A stretch of 64,000 bases of DNA from contig JALDAJ010000001.1 of the NCBI GenBank assembly GCA_022729235.1, positions 886,442-950,441 on the forward strand, written 5' to 3'. The DNA is from Candidatus Nanohalarchaeota archaeon. GTDB taxonomy: Archaea; Nanohalarchaeota; Nanosalinia; Nanosalinales; Nanosalinaceae. The notes below the pieces were generated by a model. That model was not told the DNA's origin, did no database searches, and worked only from the letters and a program-made list of their open reading frames with translations. Shown here in pieces: positions 1-8,369 of the stretch (position 1 is its first letter; each line of letters opens with the position of its first letter). The position numbers were made by a program, and so were the translations under genes.

Positions 1-487
1 CGCATACTATACGGGTCTGGTCTTCGAGGCGTTTGATGCGGAGGGAGAACTCCGCGCTCTGTTCGGAGGCGGGCGTTACGATGAGCTTGTCGGAATGTTC
101 GGTTCACGCGAGGTACCTGCTGTTGGGTTCGCGTTCGGATACTCTACAACTGTGGAGCTCCTCAAGAAGGAGGACCGGTGGCCTCTGAAGGAGGTCGAGA
201 CCGATGTCTACGTGCTGAGCGTATCCGAGTCAGTGCGAGACCGCGCCCTTGAGTATGCGAAGGAGTTGAGGGAGGAAGGCCTAGTCGTCGAGACCGATCT
301 CTCAGGAAGAGGTTTCGGAGGTCAGCTGGACTACGCGGACTCTATAAATGCCGAACGCGTTTTAATCGTGGGCGAGCGAGACCTAGAGAACGGAGAGGTC
401 ACTATGAAGCACATGGACACAGGAGAAGAAGAACAGCTGGATGAAGATGGAGTAGTTGAGCACCTGGAGTCAGAGAGCTTCCTCTAG
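1..487 (+). CDS. hisS: Histidyl-tRNA synthetase, C-terminal part (cut by window edge)
   Basis: The reading frame is open from base 2 to the TAG at 485-487; the 5' part lies outside the window. The first visible residues hold class II motifs typical of HisRS: a YYTG..FE stretch, then GGGRYDELV and PAVGFAFG (motif 3). After these comes an alpha/beta anticodon-binding domain of about 90 residues. The enzyme charges tRNA-His in the cytoplasm. The stop overlaps the stop of the convergent DUF4186 gene by 4 bp. The family call is firm; only the C-terminal third or so can be judged. Confidence 0.93.
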   Translation, partial: AYYTGLVFEAFDAEGELRALFGGGRYDELVGMFGSREVPAVGFAFGYSTTVELLKKEDRWPLKEVETDVYVLSVSESVRDRALEYAKELREEGLVVETDLSGRGFGGQLDYADSINAERVLIVGERDLENGEVTMKHMDTGEEEQLDEDGVVEHLESESFL

Positions 488-867
488 CTGAACTCTCCTA
501 GACCTCTCTGCTGCTGTTTTTTCTCCTCCATGTAGAAGTTGTACTCGCGGGCGATCCATCTGGTAACGAGGTTGACAACTGACTCGACCTGGCTGTCGGT
601 GAGTTCCTTGCCCTCTGGCACCCGGTGTGACCTGTTCAGATCTTTCCTGGACGCGGCGTTGCAGGCGTGCATCGCCTTGTAGACAGGGTTACCGCCTAGA
701 GGAGTCTGCTTCCCATCGTTCTCCGGCTGTCTCCTCAGCTTCTTCTCCACCATTCTCCGTGCCTGCTCCCTGATACCGTCTATACCTACTTCCTGTATCA
801 GCTCCACGTCCTTATCATCCAGTCTCGGCCTGGAAACGTCTCTTCCCGGGAGTTTAAGTCTGCGCAT
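484..867 (-). CDS. DUF4186 family protein
   Basis: This 127-residue acidic protein carries the hallmark of DUF4186: a NDGKQTP block at about residues 50-56, a P-x-Y/F-x-A-x-HA segment, then a P-x-G-x-ELT segment leading into a VTRWI helix. The family is found in bacteria and archaea and has no known function. In many relatives a CC pair follows the HA segment; here it is replaced by HACNAASRK, leaving one Cys, so a metal or redox role may be weakened. It is convergent with hisS, sharing 4 bp at the stops. No signal peptide or membrane segment is seen. Confidence 0.75.
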   Translation of the reverse strand: MRRLKLPGRDVSRPRLDDKDVELIQEVGIDGIREQARRMVEKKLRRQPENDGKQTPLGGNPVYKAMHACNAASRKDLNRSHRVPEGKELTDSQVESVVNLVTRWIAREYNFYMEEKKQQQRGLGEFS

Positions 868-912
868 AGTTCATAACTCAGAATTCGAAAGTTTTAAGAA
901 TAGGATTTTGTT

Positions 913-1584
913 TCAGAATCTTTCGTATGCTGTATCCTGACCGTCTTCTCTTTCATCGAGCCCTCTCTCATGTATTTCCTGGATTTGGTCGTGCACTAAC
1001 CTTTTCATCTCTTCTCTTATCTCAGGATTTGGAACTTCACCGGTACTGAGAAAGCTCTGTATACTTTCATGCATATCTGATAGAAAGTCTTCCAGTCCGT
1101 CCACATCTGCAGATACTGAATCTGTTCTTATGCTTTCTACTTCCCTGTAACTGCTCTCGATCCAGTTATCGATTTTCCTCAGTTCTTCTTCTGATTTCTC
1201 AGAGATTGAACCAGCGATCCTCTCGTATCTCTCTAGTTCCTTTATTCTGTTCTCTAGCCAGGGCTTATGGTTGTTCTTCAAACGTTCTAGTTCTTGATAT
1301 GCTTTTCTGGCCACAAGATCAGAACCTATAAGAATAGCAATAATCTCCTCAATCTCACGCCACTCAGCGCCAAGAAATTCCAGGGTCACGTGTATGTCTT
1401 TATTTTCCAGTTCTTCAGTTCTTGATACTATATTTCTCCATCTCCCATCAAGACTCGAGTCTATAGAACCATTTTCTCCCCGTAAGTGCTCAATGAGGCT
1501 TTCTGCGGTGAGAAGATAACTCTTTGCCTCATCCCACTGGTTTTTCACTTCATCGACAGGGTTATCGGAATTTATTGAATTCAT
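913..1584 (-). CDS. Hypothetical acidic helical protein
   Basis: I do not recognise this 223-residue protein. It is very rich in Glu, Asp, Arg and Lys, has no signal peptide or membrane span, and reads as long amphipathic helices; the stretch around residues 100-150 is probably coiled coil. Codon use is more A/T-rich than in neighbouring ychF. It stands alone, divergent from ychF, with about 60 bp between the two starts. No catalytic motif is visible. Confidence 0.6.
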   Translation of the reverse strand: MNSINSDNPVDEVKNQWDEAKSYLLTAESLIEHLRGENGSIDSSLDGRWRNIVSRTEELENKDIHVTLEFLGAEWREIEEIIAILIGSDLVARKAYQELERLKNNHKPWLENRIKELERYERIAGSISEKSEEELRKIDNWIESSYREVESIRTDSVSADVDGLEDFLSDMHESIQSFLSTGEVPNPEIREEMKRLVHDQIQEIHERGLDEREDGQDTAYERF

Positions 1585-1648
1585 AATTCATCCACGACGA
1601 TTTTGATATCAGTGACAGGTAAAAAGTCTTCCCAGATGAAAGGTTAAT

Positions 1649-2845
1649 ATGCCATACAAAATCGGTCTTGTCGGTAAACCCTCGGTCGGGAAGTCAACGT
1701 TCTTCAACGCTGCAACGATGAATGATATAGAGGAGGGTGCGTACCCTTTCACCACTATTGATCCCTCAGTGGGCGAGGCGTATGTCCGTGTGAGATGTGC
1801 CGCACCTGATTTTGATGAGAAGTGTGACCCGAACTTCGGTTTCTGTGAGGACGGTAAGCGTTTTGTTCCCGTCAAGCTCGTGGATGTTGCAGGACTGATT
1901 CCTGGTGCGCACGAGGGTAAAGGGCTGGGTAACAAGTTCCTGACAGATCTCAACGAGGCGGATGTACTGGTACACATAGTAGACTTTTCCGGTAAGACGG
2001 ATATCGAAGGTGAGCCTACAGAGGGGCACGACCCGCGTGAAGACATCGATTTCCTGGAGGAGGAGCTGGACATGTGGTACCTGGAGATACTGGAGAAAGG
2101 TATCGAGCGCTTTGAAGGGAAACAGAGGCAGCCGGACGTAAAACTAGAGGAAGAACTCGCGGAGCAGATGTCTGCGTTCAAGACTAACAAGAACGAGATA
2201 AAACAGCTGATACTTAGAGAAGACCTTGAACTCGACCCGGATACATGGGACGAGGATGACAGGAAGGATCTTGCTCGTGCCATAAGGAAGGCGACCAAGC
2301 CGATGATAATCGCCGCGAACAAGATGGATACGGAAGAGGCGCGGGAGAACTACGAGGAGATAACCAGCGACCCGGAGTACGAGGATTTAGCTATAGTTAC
2401 CAGTAGCGCCCACGCCGAGAAAGCCTTGAAGAACGCGTCGGAGCAGGGTGTGATCGATTACACGCCGGGTGACGAGGATTTTGAGATAACAGGTGAGGTC
2501 TCCAGTGAGCAGGAAGAAGGTCTGGAGGAGATCCGGGAGTTCATGCAGGATTATGGCGGGACAGGGGTACAGGAAGCTCTCGAGAAAGCGCTGTTTGACG
2601 AGCTAGGTGTCATCGCTGTCTTCCCTGGCGGCGCTGACGGTTTAGGTGACGAGCACGGCAACATACTGCCTGACTGCTTCCTGGTTCCTGAAGGCGCGAC
2701 TGCCGAAGACTTCGCCTACGAGATTCACTCCGACATCGGAGAGGGTTTTCTGCACGCTATCGATTGCCGCGACAACCGGCAGATAGGTGCTTCGCAGGAA
2801 CTTGAGCACCGGGATGTAATCGAAATAGTGTCGTCTAACCAGTAG
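1649..2845 (+). CDS. ychF: YchF/Obg-family translation-associated GTPase/ATPase
   Basis: This 398-residue protein has the full YchF layout. A Walker A loop GKPSVGKS lies at residues 9-16, the switch II motif DVAGLIPG at about 79-86 followed by the glycine-rich HEGKGLGNKF, and an NKMD base-recognition motif near 225. A C-terminal TGS-like domain follows from about 315. The family binds ribosomes and hydrolyses ATP or GTP; archaeal members are close to full length at about 390-400 residues, as here. The gene appears to be monocistronic. The start is the first ATG after a TATA-like A/T-rich stretch near 1618-1626. Confidence 0.93.
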   Translation: MPYKIGLVGKPSVGKSTFFNAATMNDIEEGAYPFTTIDPSVGEAYVRVRCAAPDFDEKCDPNFGFCEDGKRFVPVKLVDVAGLIPGAHEGKGLGNKFLTDLNEADVLVHIVDFSGKTDIEGEPTEGHDPREDIDFLEEELDMWYLEILEKGIERFEGKQRQPDVKLEEELAEQMSAFKTNKNEIKQLILREDLELDPDTWDEDDRKDLARAIRKATKPMIIAANKMDTEEARENYEEITSDPEYEDLAIVTSSAHAEKALKNASEQGVIDYTPGDEDFEITGEVSSEQEEGLEEIREFMQDYGGTGVQEALEKALFDELGVIAVFPGGADGLGDEHGNILPDCFLVPEGATAEDFAYEIHSDIGEGFLHAIDCRDNRQIGASQELEHRDVIEIVSSNQ

Positions 2846-2868
2846 GAAAAATAGAAAGAAAAAGAGGT

Positions 2869-3426
2869 TTAGAAGAGGTTTCTGAGCCAGTTGAAGAATG
2901 AGCTGAAGACTCCCTGTGTTTCGTCGCCGTTGTCTTCACCGTTTGATCCGTCGTACTCGTGCTCAATGGTTTCAACTCTTTCACCGTCGTGTTCGACGTG
3001 GAGCTGGAACCCTTCATCTGTCTCGAAGCTGGCCTGGTACTCGATAATTCCTACACACTGCATACATACTTCTCCTTCTTCAAGGTCGCTCTCGGTCACT
3101 ACGTTCATCGTGTAGACGCCGTATCCTTCGTCAGTCACTTCGTGGTCAACTGTGTAGCACGGGTTTGGTGTCTGGATGAAACCAGTGAAGTGGACTCCCA
3201 TTATTTCTTCATCATCAGGTTCTGTAGTGTATACCCCGTAGTCATCCACTCCTTCTTCCTCGTTGCTCATACAGGTAGCGTTGACAAGTTCAAGTGAAGC
3301 CTGCCAGCCCTGTTCCTGCACTCCAGTGATAGCCGCCTCATCTTCTCCCGGTTCCGGTCCTCCGACTACTGCGGTGGAGAGACCTACCAGCATCAGGACG
3401 GATGCGATGTAGATAAGTTTTCTCAT
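2869..3426 (-). CDS. Secreted protein with signal peptide, function unknown
   Basis: The first 20 or so residues (MRK, a hydrophobic run, then AVVGG) form a Sec-type signal peptide. The mature part is strongly acidic, with five cysteines (one near residue 52, a CYT segment, and a CMQC motif) that could form disulfides or bind metal. The last 15 residues, FSSFFNWLRNLF, make an aromatic amphipathic helix that could lie on a membrane. The start is the ATG at 3426; a TATA-like box on the minus strand (about 3451-3460) fits leaderless transcription. It is divergent from the sulfatase gene. The family is not recognised. Confidence 0.6.
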   Translation of the reverse strand: MRKLIYIASVLMLVGLSTAVVGGPEPGEDEAAITGVQEQGWQASLELVNATCMSNEEEGVDDYGVYTTEPDDEEIMGVHFTGFIQTPNPCYTVDHEVTDEGYGVYTMNVVTESDLEEGEVCMQCVGIIEYQASFETDEGFQLHVEHDGERVETIEHEYDGSNGEDNGDETQGVFSSFFNWLRNLF

Positions 3427-3470
3427 ATCCCTAAGAAGGAAGATTACAGCTTAAATAAAGAGATGTAGAT

Positions 3471-3488
3471 GTTCGGATATAACCGAAC
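3471..3488. promoter_or_regulatory. Perfect palindrome with embedded TATA-like box
   Basis: GTTCGG, ATATAA, CCGAAC: two perfect 6-bp inverted arms around a TATA-like spacer, in the divergent promoter region between the secreted protein (2869-3426) and the sulfatase. An arm pair bracketing the TATA box is the usual layout of an archaeal repressor operator. The role is inferred from position only. Confidence 0.5.
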
Positions 3489-3535
3489 CTTTATTGTCCG
3501 ATAGAAAATTAAGATTCCCCTTCACCTTTCAGAAC

Positions 3536-4876
3536 ATGAATGTCCTGGTAATCGATATAGATTCTCTCCGCCCCGACCACGTAGGATGCTATGGCTATGA
3601 GAAAGAGACCACACCAAACATCGACTCGCTCGCGGAGGACGCGGTAGTCTTTGAGAACGCTTACGCGGCGAGTTCTCCCTCGCTACCGTCCCGCGCCTCC
3701 TTCATCTCTGGACGGTATTCTGTGAGCCACGGAGTCGTTTCCCATGGTCCTGAAGCGGAAAGACTGGAGTCGCCGAAGGTTATGCCCCCGGAAGAGTTGA
3801 AAGACTGGGACGGCGACATGAGGGACTGGATGACTCTTCCAGAACTGTTCTTCGAGAACCGTGTAAAGACCGCCGCAGTCAGTTCTGAACCGAGGCACCC
3901 TGCTTCGTGGATAAACCAGGAGTGGCACGAGTTCTACCAGCCCCAGGAGCCGGAGGGTGAGATGGAGACTCATGGGACTGTACGGGGTGAAGAGGTAGCT
4001 GATTTAGCCGTTGATTTCCTGGAGCGACAGCAGGAGGATTTCTTTCTCTACGTGCAGTTCTGGGATCCTCACATCCCCTGTAAACGCAGTGATGAGGAGA
4101 TAGAGAGGTTTATTGATGGGCTTCCGAGCTACCTGGATGCGGAAGAGCTTGAGTTCGGAGACGGCTGGAACTCTCCTCACGTACTGGATATAGAGAGCTC
4201 GGGGGATGTGGAGAGGATAATCGCAGGGTATGATGCGGAGATAAGATATGCTGACAGACAGGTCGGACGGCTGGTAGAGAAGCTGAAACAGCAGGGTATC
4301 TACGATGAGACAGTTATCGTTCTTGTAGGCGACCACGGTGAAGAGTTCGGGGAGAACGGTGTCTATCGGGAGCACTGGAGTGTCTACGAGGGTACACAGA
4401 GGATACCGATGATAGTGAAGCCTCTAGAAGAGGTGGATGATGAGAGAAAAGATGAGCTGGTGACGAATATAGATATCGCACCTACCCTTGCCGATTACGC
4501 CGGACTGGAGAAGCCGGATAAGTGGCAGGGAAGCTCTCTTAAGCCACTGGTAGAAGATAAGGCTCGGGAATGGCGTGATTTTGTGGTGGTTGACCACGGG
4601 CTCTACACTGTCCAGCGCGCGATTATAACCAGCGATGGCTGGAAACTGGTCAAAACTCTGCATCCGGGCGCGAGAGATATACCCGGAGAACAGCTGTTTA
4701 ACCTTGACAGTGACCGGTACGATCAGAATGATGTTTCTGCGGAAGAAACTGGTAGAGTAGAAGAGCTTGAGGAAAGAATGGCTGACTGGGTCGAAAACAA
4801 CTGCACGCTTGATAGAGACCCGCTGGAAAGGCTGTCAGAGAAGGGTCCTGTCGCCTACCGCTACTTCAAGGATTAA
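3536..4876 (+). CDS. Sulfatase/alkaline-phosphatase-superfamily hydrolase
   Basis: From the ATG at 3536 the protein begins MNVLVIDIDSLRPDH, the metal-binding start of sulfatases. The active-site signature is Ser49-x-Pro51-x-Arg53, so the nucleophile is Ser rather than Cys; in sulfatases that Ser must become formylglycine through a radical SAM enzyme, not seen here. A later DHGEEFGENG segment supplies further metal ligands. There is no signal peptide, so action is cytoplasmic unless an upstream TTG at 3494 is used. Substrate cannot be told: sulfate ester, phosphonate or phosphate are all possible. The ATG was preferred because the extra 14 residues are poorly conserved in type. The promoter contains a palindrome. 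Confidence 0.83.
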   Translation: MNVLVIDIDSLRPDHVGCYGYEKETTPNIDSLAEDAVVFENAYAASSPSLPSRASFISGRYSVSHGVVSHGPEAERLESPKVMPPEELKDWDGDMRDWMTLPELFFENRVKTAAVSSEPRHPASWINQEWHEFYQPQEPEGEMETHGTVRGEEVADLAVDFLERQQEDFFLYVQFWDPHIPCKRSDEEIERFIDGLPSYLDAEELEFGDGWNSPHVLDIESSGDVERIIAGYDAEIRYADRQVGRLVEKLKQQGIYDETVIVLVGDHGEEFGENGVYREHWSVYEGTQRIPMIVKPLEEVDDERKDELVTNIDIAPTLADYAGLEKPDKWQGSSLKPLVEDKAREWRDFVVVDHGLYTVQRAIITSDGWKLVKTLHPGARDIPGEQLFNLDSDRYDQNDVSAEETGRVEELEERMADWVENNCTLDRDPLERLSEKGPVAYRYFKD

Positions 4877-4884
4877 GGGGGTTA

Positions 4885-5076
4885 CTAGTCGATTTCTTCT
4901 ATCCGTTCCTTTATAGCCTGTTCATCCACCTCTATACCTGCCGGTTCCACGTCGGTCTCATGCTGTAACCCGTGCTGGTTCGCGTAGTGCATCTGGGCTA
5001 CACGTATGATTCCCTTCTCGCTGTCGGCTTCTATGACCTCTCCGCAGAGCCGGCACACGTACCTGTAGGAAGTCAT
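4885..5076 (-). CDS. Small C2H2-like zinc-binding protein
   Basis: From the ATG at 5076 this is a 63-residue protein with a CRLC pair near its N terminus and a H-x-4-H pair about 20 residues later (HYANQH), then an acidic tail. The pattern is that of a single zinc finger. It resembles the 51-residue protein at 33102-33257 in layout (aromatic, CxxC, spacer, HxxxxH, acidic tail), and both recall DUF1059-type proteins. Function is unknown; such small fingers are common in haloarchaea. It is convergent with the sulfatase. Confidence 0.6.
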   Translation of the reverse strand: MTSYRYVCRLCGEVIEADSEKGIIRVAQMHYANQHGLQHETDVEPAGIEVDEQAIKERIEEID

Positions 5077-5184
5077 CTCCAACAGGCGGATAATGTCTGC
5101 CAGGGGTTAAAAGCAAGACTGTACCGCTCCGAAATGTAGCGTCGGCATGCGACTAGCCTATAAAAGTAACGGTCTAATCATACA

Positions 5185-5193
5185 GTATAAAAG
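5185..5193 (+). promoter_or_regulatory. TATA box of the DEAD-box helicase gene
   Basis: GTATAAAAG is centred about 22 bp before the ATG at 5211, the distance expected for a leaderless or near-leaderless archaeal transcript. No Shine-Dalgarno site is seen before the ATG. A similar arrangement recurs across the window. Confidence 0.6.
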
Positions 5194-5210
5194 AGGATTT
5201 GTTTGTACAG

Positions 5211-6344
5211 ATGAGTTTTGAAGAAATCGGAATTTCTAAAGATACAGTTTCCAGGCTTGAAAAGCAGGGTATAACAGAACCAACGGAGGTCCAGGAGCGG
5301 TCAATTCCCAAGATATTCGAGGGATACGATGTCCTGGTGGAGTCGGAGACCGGCTCAGGTAAGACGCTAGCGTTCTCGCTACCGGTTATCGAAGAAGTCT
5401 CCGGCGACGAAACGCAGGCATTGATTCTCTCGCCGACCAGAGAGCTTGCGAAGCAGATATCGGAGGAGATAGACCTTGCATCAGGCGACAATGTTGAGAC
5501 AGTTACTATCTACGGCGGGGTCTCGTACGGTCCGCAGGTACAGGGTGCGAAGACGGCGAACATCGTGGTCGGTACGCCGGGGCGTGTGCTTGACCTCCTG
5601 AAGCAGAGAAAGCTTGATGTGTCTGGAATCGAGTATTTTGCGCTTGATGAGGCGGACAGGATGCTGGACATGGGTTTCCAGGATGAACTGGAGGCTATCA
5701 TCGACTTTCTACCAGACAAGAGACAGAACCTGTTGTTCGGCGCGACCATACCCCGCGACCTGAAGGAGCTATGCAAGAAGTATAACATGACCCCGGGTAT
5801 CATCCGGGTCGAGAGAAAGAAACACACCCGCAACCTGAGCGAGAAATATATCGATACCAAGAGGGATAAGAAGCTATCAACACTCTATACTTTACTCAAG
5901 GACAGGGAGCGCGACCTTTCACTCGTGTTCTGCCGGACCAAGGCTACCACCAGGTGGCTCGCGGACAAGCTCCGGAAGAACGGTGTTGATGCACAGGAGC
6001 TTAACGGTGACATGTCCCAGCACAAGCGTGAAGAGATGATGGAAAGGTTTGAGAACGGAGAGATAAAGGTGATAGTCGCTACAGATGTCGCGGCTAGAGG
6101 TCTCCACGTTGACAACGTCTCCCATGTTTTCAATTACGATGTTCCCGACACATTCGACACTTACACCCACAGAATTGGTAGAGCGGGTAGACAGGGAGAA
6201 GAAGGAGAGGCAATCACCCTGCTTGAAAGTGATGACCACCGGAAATGGCGGCAGATAAAGAAAAAGAAGAAGCAGTCAAAGGATGATACAAAGATTGAAA
6301 GGATGGACAAGGACCAGCTTGACCTGGAAAAGGTCAGGACCTAG
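5211..6344 (+). CDS. DEAD-box ATP-dependent RNA helicase
   Basis: This 377-residue protein has the full two-domain helicase core: Q motif at about residues 3-28, Walker A SETGSGKT (45-52), PTRELA near 75, DEAD (146-149), a GAT variant of the SAT motif near 177, ARGLH near 300, and HRIGRAGRQG near 325. A short lysine-rich tail follows. It unwinds or remodels RNA in the cytoplasm, most likely in ribosome assembly or mRNA turnover. The ATG at 5211 was chosen over the TTG at 5199 because of TATA spacing. A hairpin plus T-run directly follows the stop. Confidence 0.93.
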   Translation: MSFEEIGISKDTVSRLEKQGITEPTEVQERSIPKIFEGYDVLVESETGSGKTLAFSLPVIEEVSGDETQALILSPTRELAKQISEEIDLASGDNVETVTIYGGVSYGPQVQGAKTANIVVGTPGRVLDLLKQRKLDVSGIEYFALDEADRMLDMGFQDELEAIIDFLPDKRQNLLFGATIPRDLKELCKKYNMTPGIIRVERKKHTRNLSEKYIDTKRDKKLSTLYTLLKDRERDLSLVFCRTKATTRWLADKLRKNGVDAQELNGDMSQHKREEMMERFENGEIKVIVATDVAARGLHVDNVSHVFNYDVPDTFDTYTHRIGRAGRQGEEGEAITLLESDDHRKWRQIKKKKKQSKDDTKIERMDKDQLDLEKVRT

Positions 6345-6368
6345 GTACCGTAAATCTGGTACTTTTTT
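6345..6368 (+). terminator. Hairpin and T-run terminator after the helicase gene
   Basis: GTACC (6345-6349) pairs with GGTAC (6358-6362) around an 8-base loop and runs straight into six T residues. The stop codon TAG ends at 6344. Archaeal termination needs mainly the T-run; the short stem may assist. Confidence 0.6.
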
Positions 6369-6374
6369 ACCTTC

Positions 6375-6839
6375 CTACAATGGTGGTGAATACGTTTCTA
6401 CCAGCTTGTAACCCAGTTCACTAGCCTCGTCCAGTATCGAGTCCATATCCGATGTAGTCTCGCCTATTTCTCCAGATGCGGTAAAAGGTATGCCGGTTCC
6501 ATGGGGTCCGAAGTACGTGGGCTCTATTTCACTGTAGGCGTGATCCCTGGCTTCTTCAAGATTAGCCTGTTCTCCCTCACGTCCAGTTACAGGCATATCC
6601 AGCGAAGCACACCAGTCATCTTCGTTCCCATCGAACCTTACTCTCAGGGTAGGAGCCATGAATCCGAAATCTCCGTTTAGTATAAGGTATATTTCCGGGG
6701 TGTTCTCCTCCTGGTACTGTTCCACCCACTCATCGACCTGGTCGTAGAAAGGTTCTTCTCCCACACATTGGTTATATCGCCAGTCATTACTTTTATTGAG
6801 ACTGCAAATTAACTCCCTTACTTCTTCGGAATCGTCCAT
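6375..6839 (-). CDS. Hypothetical acidic protein
   Basis: I do not recognise this protein of about 154 residues. It is strongly acidic, with two or three Cys near the N terminus, and probably mixed alpha/beta: an IYLILNGD strand, a VRFDG strand, and a TYFGPHGTGIPF loop rich in Gly and aromatics. No signal peptide or membrane span. The start is placed at the ATG at 6839, not the longer TTG frame from 6908, because a T-rich TATA-like element lies about 25 bp upstream of it and the extra 23 residues are hydrophobic and atypical. Confidence 0.55.
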   Translation of the reverse strand: MDDSEEVRELICSLNKSNDWRYNQCVGEEPFYDQVDEWVEQYQEENTPEIYLILNGDFGFMAPTLRVRFDGNEDDWCASLDMPVTGREGEQANLEEARDHAYSEIEPTYFGPHGTGIPFTASGEIGETTSDMDSILDEASELGYKLVETYSPPL

Positions 6840-6960
6840 AACTATTGAATCAAGATTAAAAACGAATAAATATGTGGTCAAGCACACATAATCCTGTTGA
6901 GAAATCACCGGTTAAAGCTTTATACACCGGGATAACCGTATTACTTACGTGGAAGCGTAG

Positions 6961-7962
6961 ATGAACAGGGTAGTAAACGTTGGCGATGACGAGAAGGAGA
7001 GTTCTATGGACACGGATATGGAGGAGTTAAAGGAAAGACTCTACAAGAGCATTGGACTGGCGTTTATTGCCGTTATTTCTCATACAGTTTCTGCTTTCGG
7101 TCATATAACTACGGCTGCGATTAAGATATGGCGTATATCTGTGAAGTCCTTGGTTAAAGCGTCAGGATATGTTTCACAGGCTTTAAAGAGAGTTTCTGGA
7201 ATACTGCCGGGTAAAATTAGAGAGGTATTCGATAACATAGAAAGAGAGACGGATACAATCTTGAGGCTGTCCTCCATCTTTCTAGGAGTTGCTATTCTGT
7301 CATTCTCACTGACAGCTTTCCTTGGACTCAATTTTTACTCTTCTATGACCTCGCAGGAAGCCTACGTCTCTATGGTTAACACAACCCATGATTCCGGGGA
7401 CACTATCGCCTACGGAGACCGCAGCTGGTACGGGGATACGTGTGATGTATCACGTGTTATATCCTCAGTTGAAGTTCCCTGTGACACACTAGCTGGCGGA
7501 ATGGATTCTGTTATAGGTTACGTCGCGGATCAGAAGGACGTTGACAGGGAGGAAGTACTGGTTGATGTCGCGGAGAGAGCTTATGCAGACTCAAATATCG
7601 CTTCTAAGCATCAAGCCTCTGTTACTCTTATGCCGGGCGCAGTGGCTCTTGCTGCTATCTCGGCACTGATAATTTCATACCGGTCCCGGAATGTTCTCGA
7701 GGTATTCAAGAGAGTGGGTAGCGCCAACATCATCTCAGGTTTCCTGCTGTTCGCGCTGAAGTCTCTTCTACCATATAATATAGTCGATACCGCTGCACAC
7801 TACACACTGGGATCTTCAAACGTGGTAGTCCTCGCCAACAGTATCTCCCTAGTTCAACCCTTCCGAGCCCAGCTCTTTATCCTGGACGTGGTCGCGATAT
7901 TCCTTACTTTCTCAGGGTCAATCCTTGTACTATCCGCTTACTATCTTGAGCATAAATACTAG
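6961..7962 (+). CDS. Membrane protein, function unknown
   Basis: This 333-residue protein has a probable membrane span at about 99-121, an extracellular domain of about 110 residues with two Cys (GDTCDVS and VPCDT) that could pair, and further spans near 222-240, 253-275 and 305-328. The N-terminal 95 residues are basic and amphipathic. No family is recognised. The ATG at 6961 has an in-frame alternative at 7006. It overlaps the convergent gene at 7959 by 4 bp. Confidence 0.6.
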   Translation: MNRVVNVGDDEKESSMDTDMEELKERLYKSIGLAFIAVISHTVSAFGHITTAAIKIWRISVKSLVKASGYVSQALKRVSGILPGKIREVFDNIERETDTILRLSSIFLGVAILSFSLTAFLGLNFYSSMTSQEAYVSMVNTTHDSGDTIAYGDRSWYGDTCDVSRVISSVEVPCDTLAGGMDSVIGYVADQKDVDREEVLVDVAERAYADSNIASKHQASVTLMPGAVALAAISALIISYRSRNVLEVFKRVGSANIISGFLLFALKSLLPYNIVDTAAHYTLGSSNVVVLANSISLVQPFRAQLFILDVVAIFLTFSGSILVLSAYYLEHKY

Positions 7963-8318
7963 CCCTGGCGTCTCATATCCTCCAGTAAGTCCTCTTTCAA
8001 CTCCTGGTACTCTTCCTCGGTAATCGCATCTTTATCTCTTAGCTCAGCGAGTCGTTCCAGCTCCGAAAGTTTGCGGTCATCAAGTAGACCTGTATAACCT
8101 CCCCATACCGCAACGAGGTAGACGAGCGCGCCCACGAAGTTGAAAACAAGTATCACGACCGCCCAGAGAAGCTTTTCTTCCACGCTCATACTTTCTCTTT
8201 TCACAAGAAGATCATAGAACGCGTAGACTATTACTGCCAGCGCGGCGATTGATGCTAGCACACCTAACAGGGTTATCAATGCAAAAGTGCCTAAAGCAAA
8301 CATTTCTCCGGGGAACAT
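7959..8318 (-). CDS. Membrane protein with PLD-N-like and SHOCT-like regions
   Basis: In this 119-residue protein two hydrophobic spans (about residues 10-33 and 49-72) form a phospholipase-D-nuclease N-terminal-like hairpin with a WAVVILVFNFVGALVYL core. The C-terminal 35 residues, ending LAELRDKDAITEEEYQELK, match a SHOCT motif (short C-terminal oligomerisation helix pair). Such proteins are common small membrane proteins of unknown role. The first ATG at 8318 is followed by a hydrophobic stretch; a second ATG six residues in could be used. Confidence 0.65.
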   Translation of the reverse strand: MFPGEMFALGTFALITLLGVLASIAALAVIVYAFYDLLVKRESMSVEEKLLWAVVILVFNFVGALVYLVAVWGGYTGLLDDRKLSELERLAELRDKDAITEEEYQELKEDLLEDMRRQG

Positions 8319-8369
8319 ACAGTAAGTTAGTTCAGCCAGAGTTATAACTTTTAAATCGGGACAGAGAGG

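Noticed and set aside
1609-2322. 237-residue ORF opposite ychF
   Set aside because: Ser-rich shadow of a clear gene in another frame.
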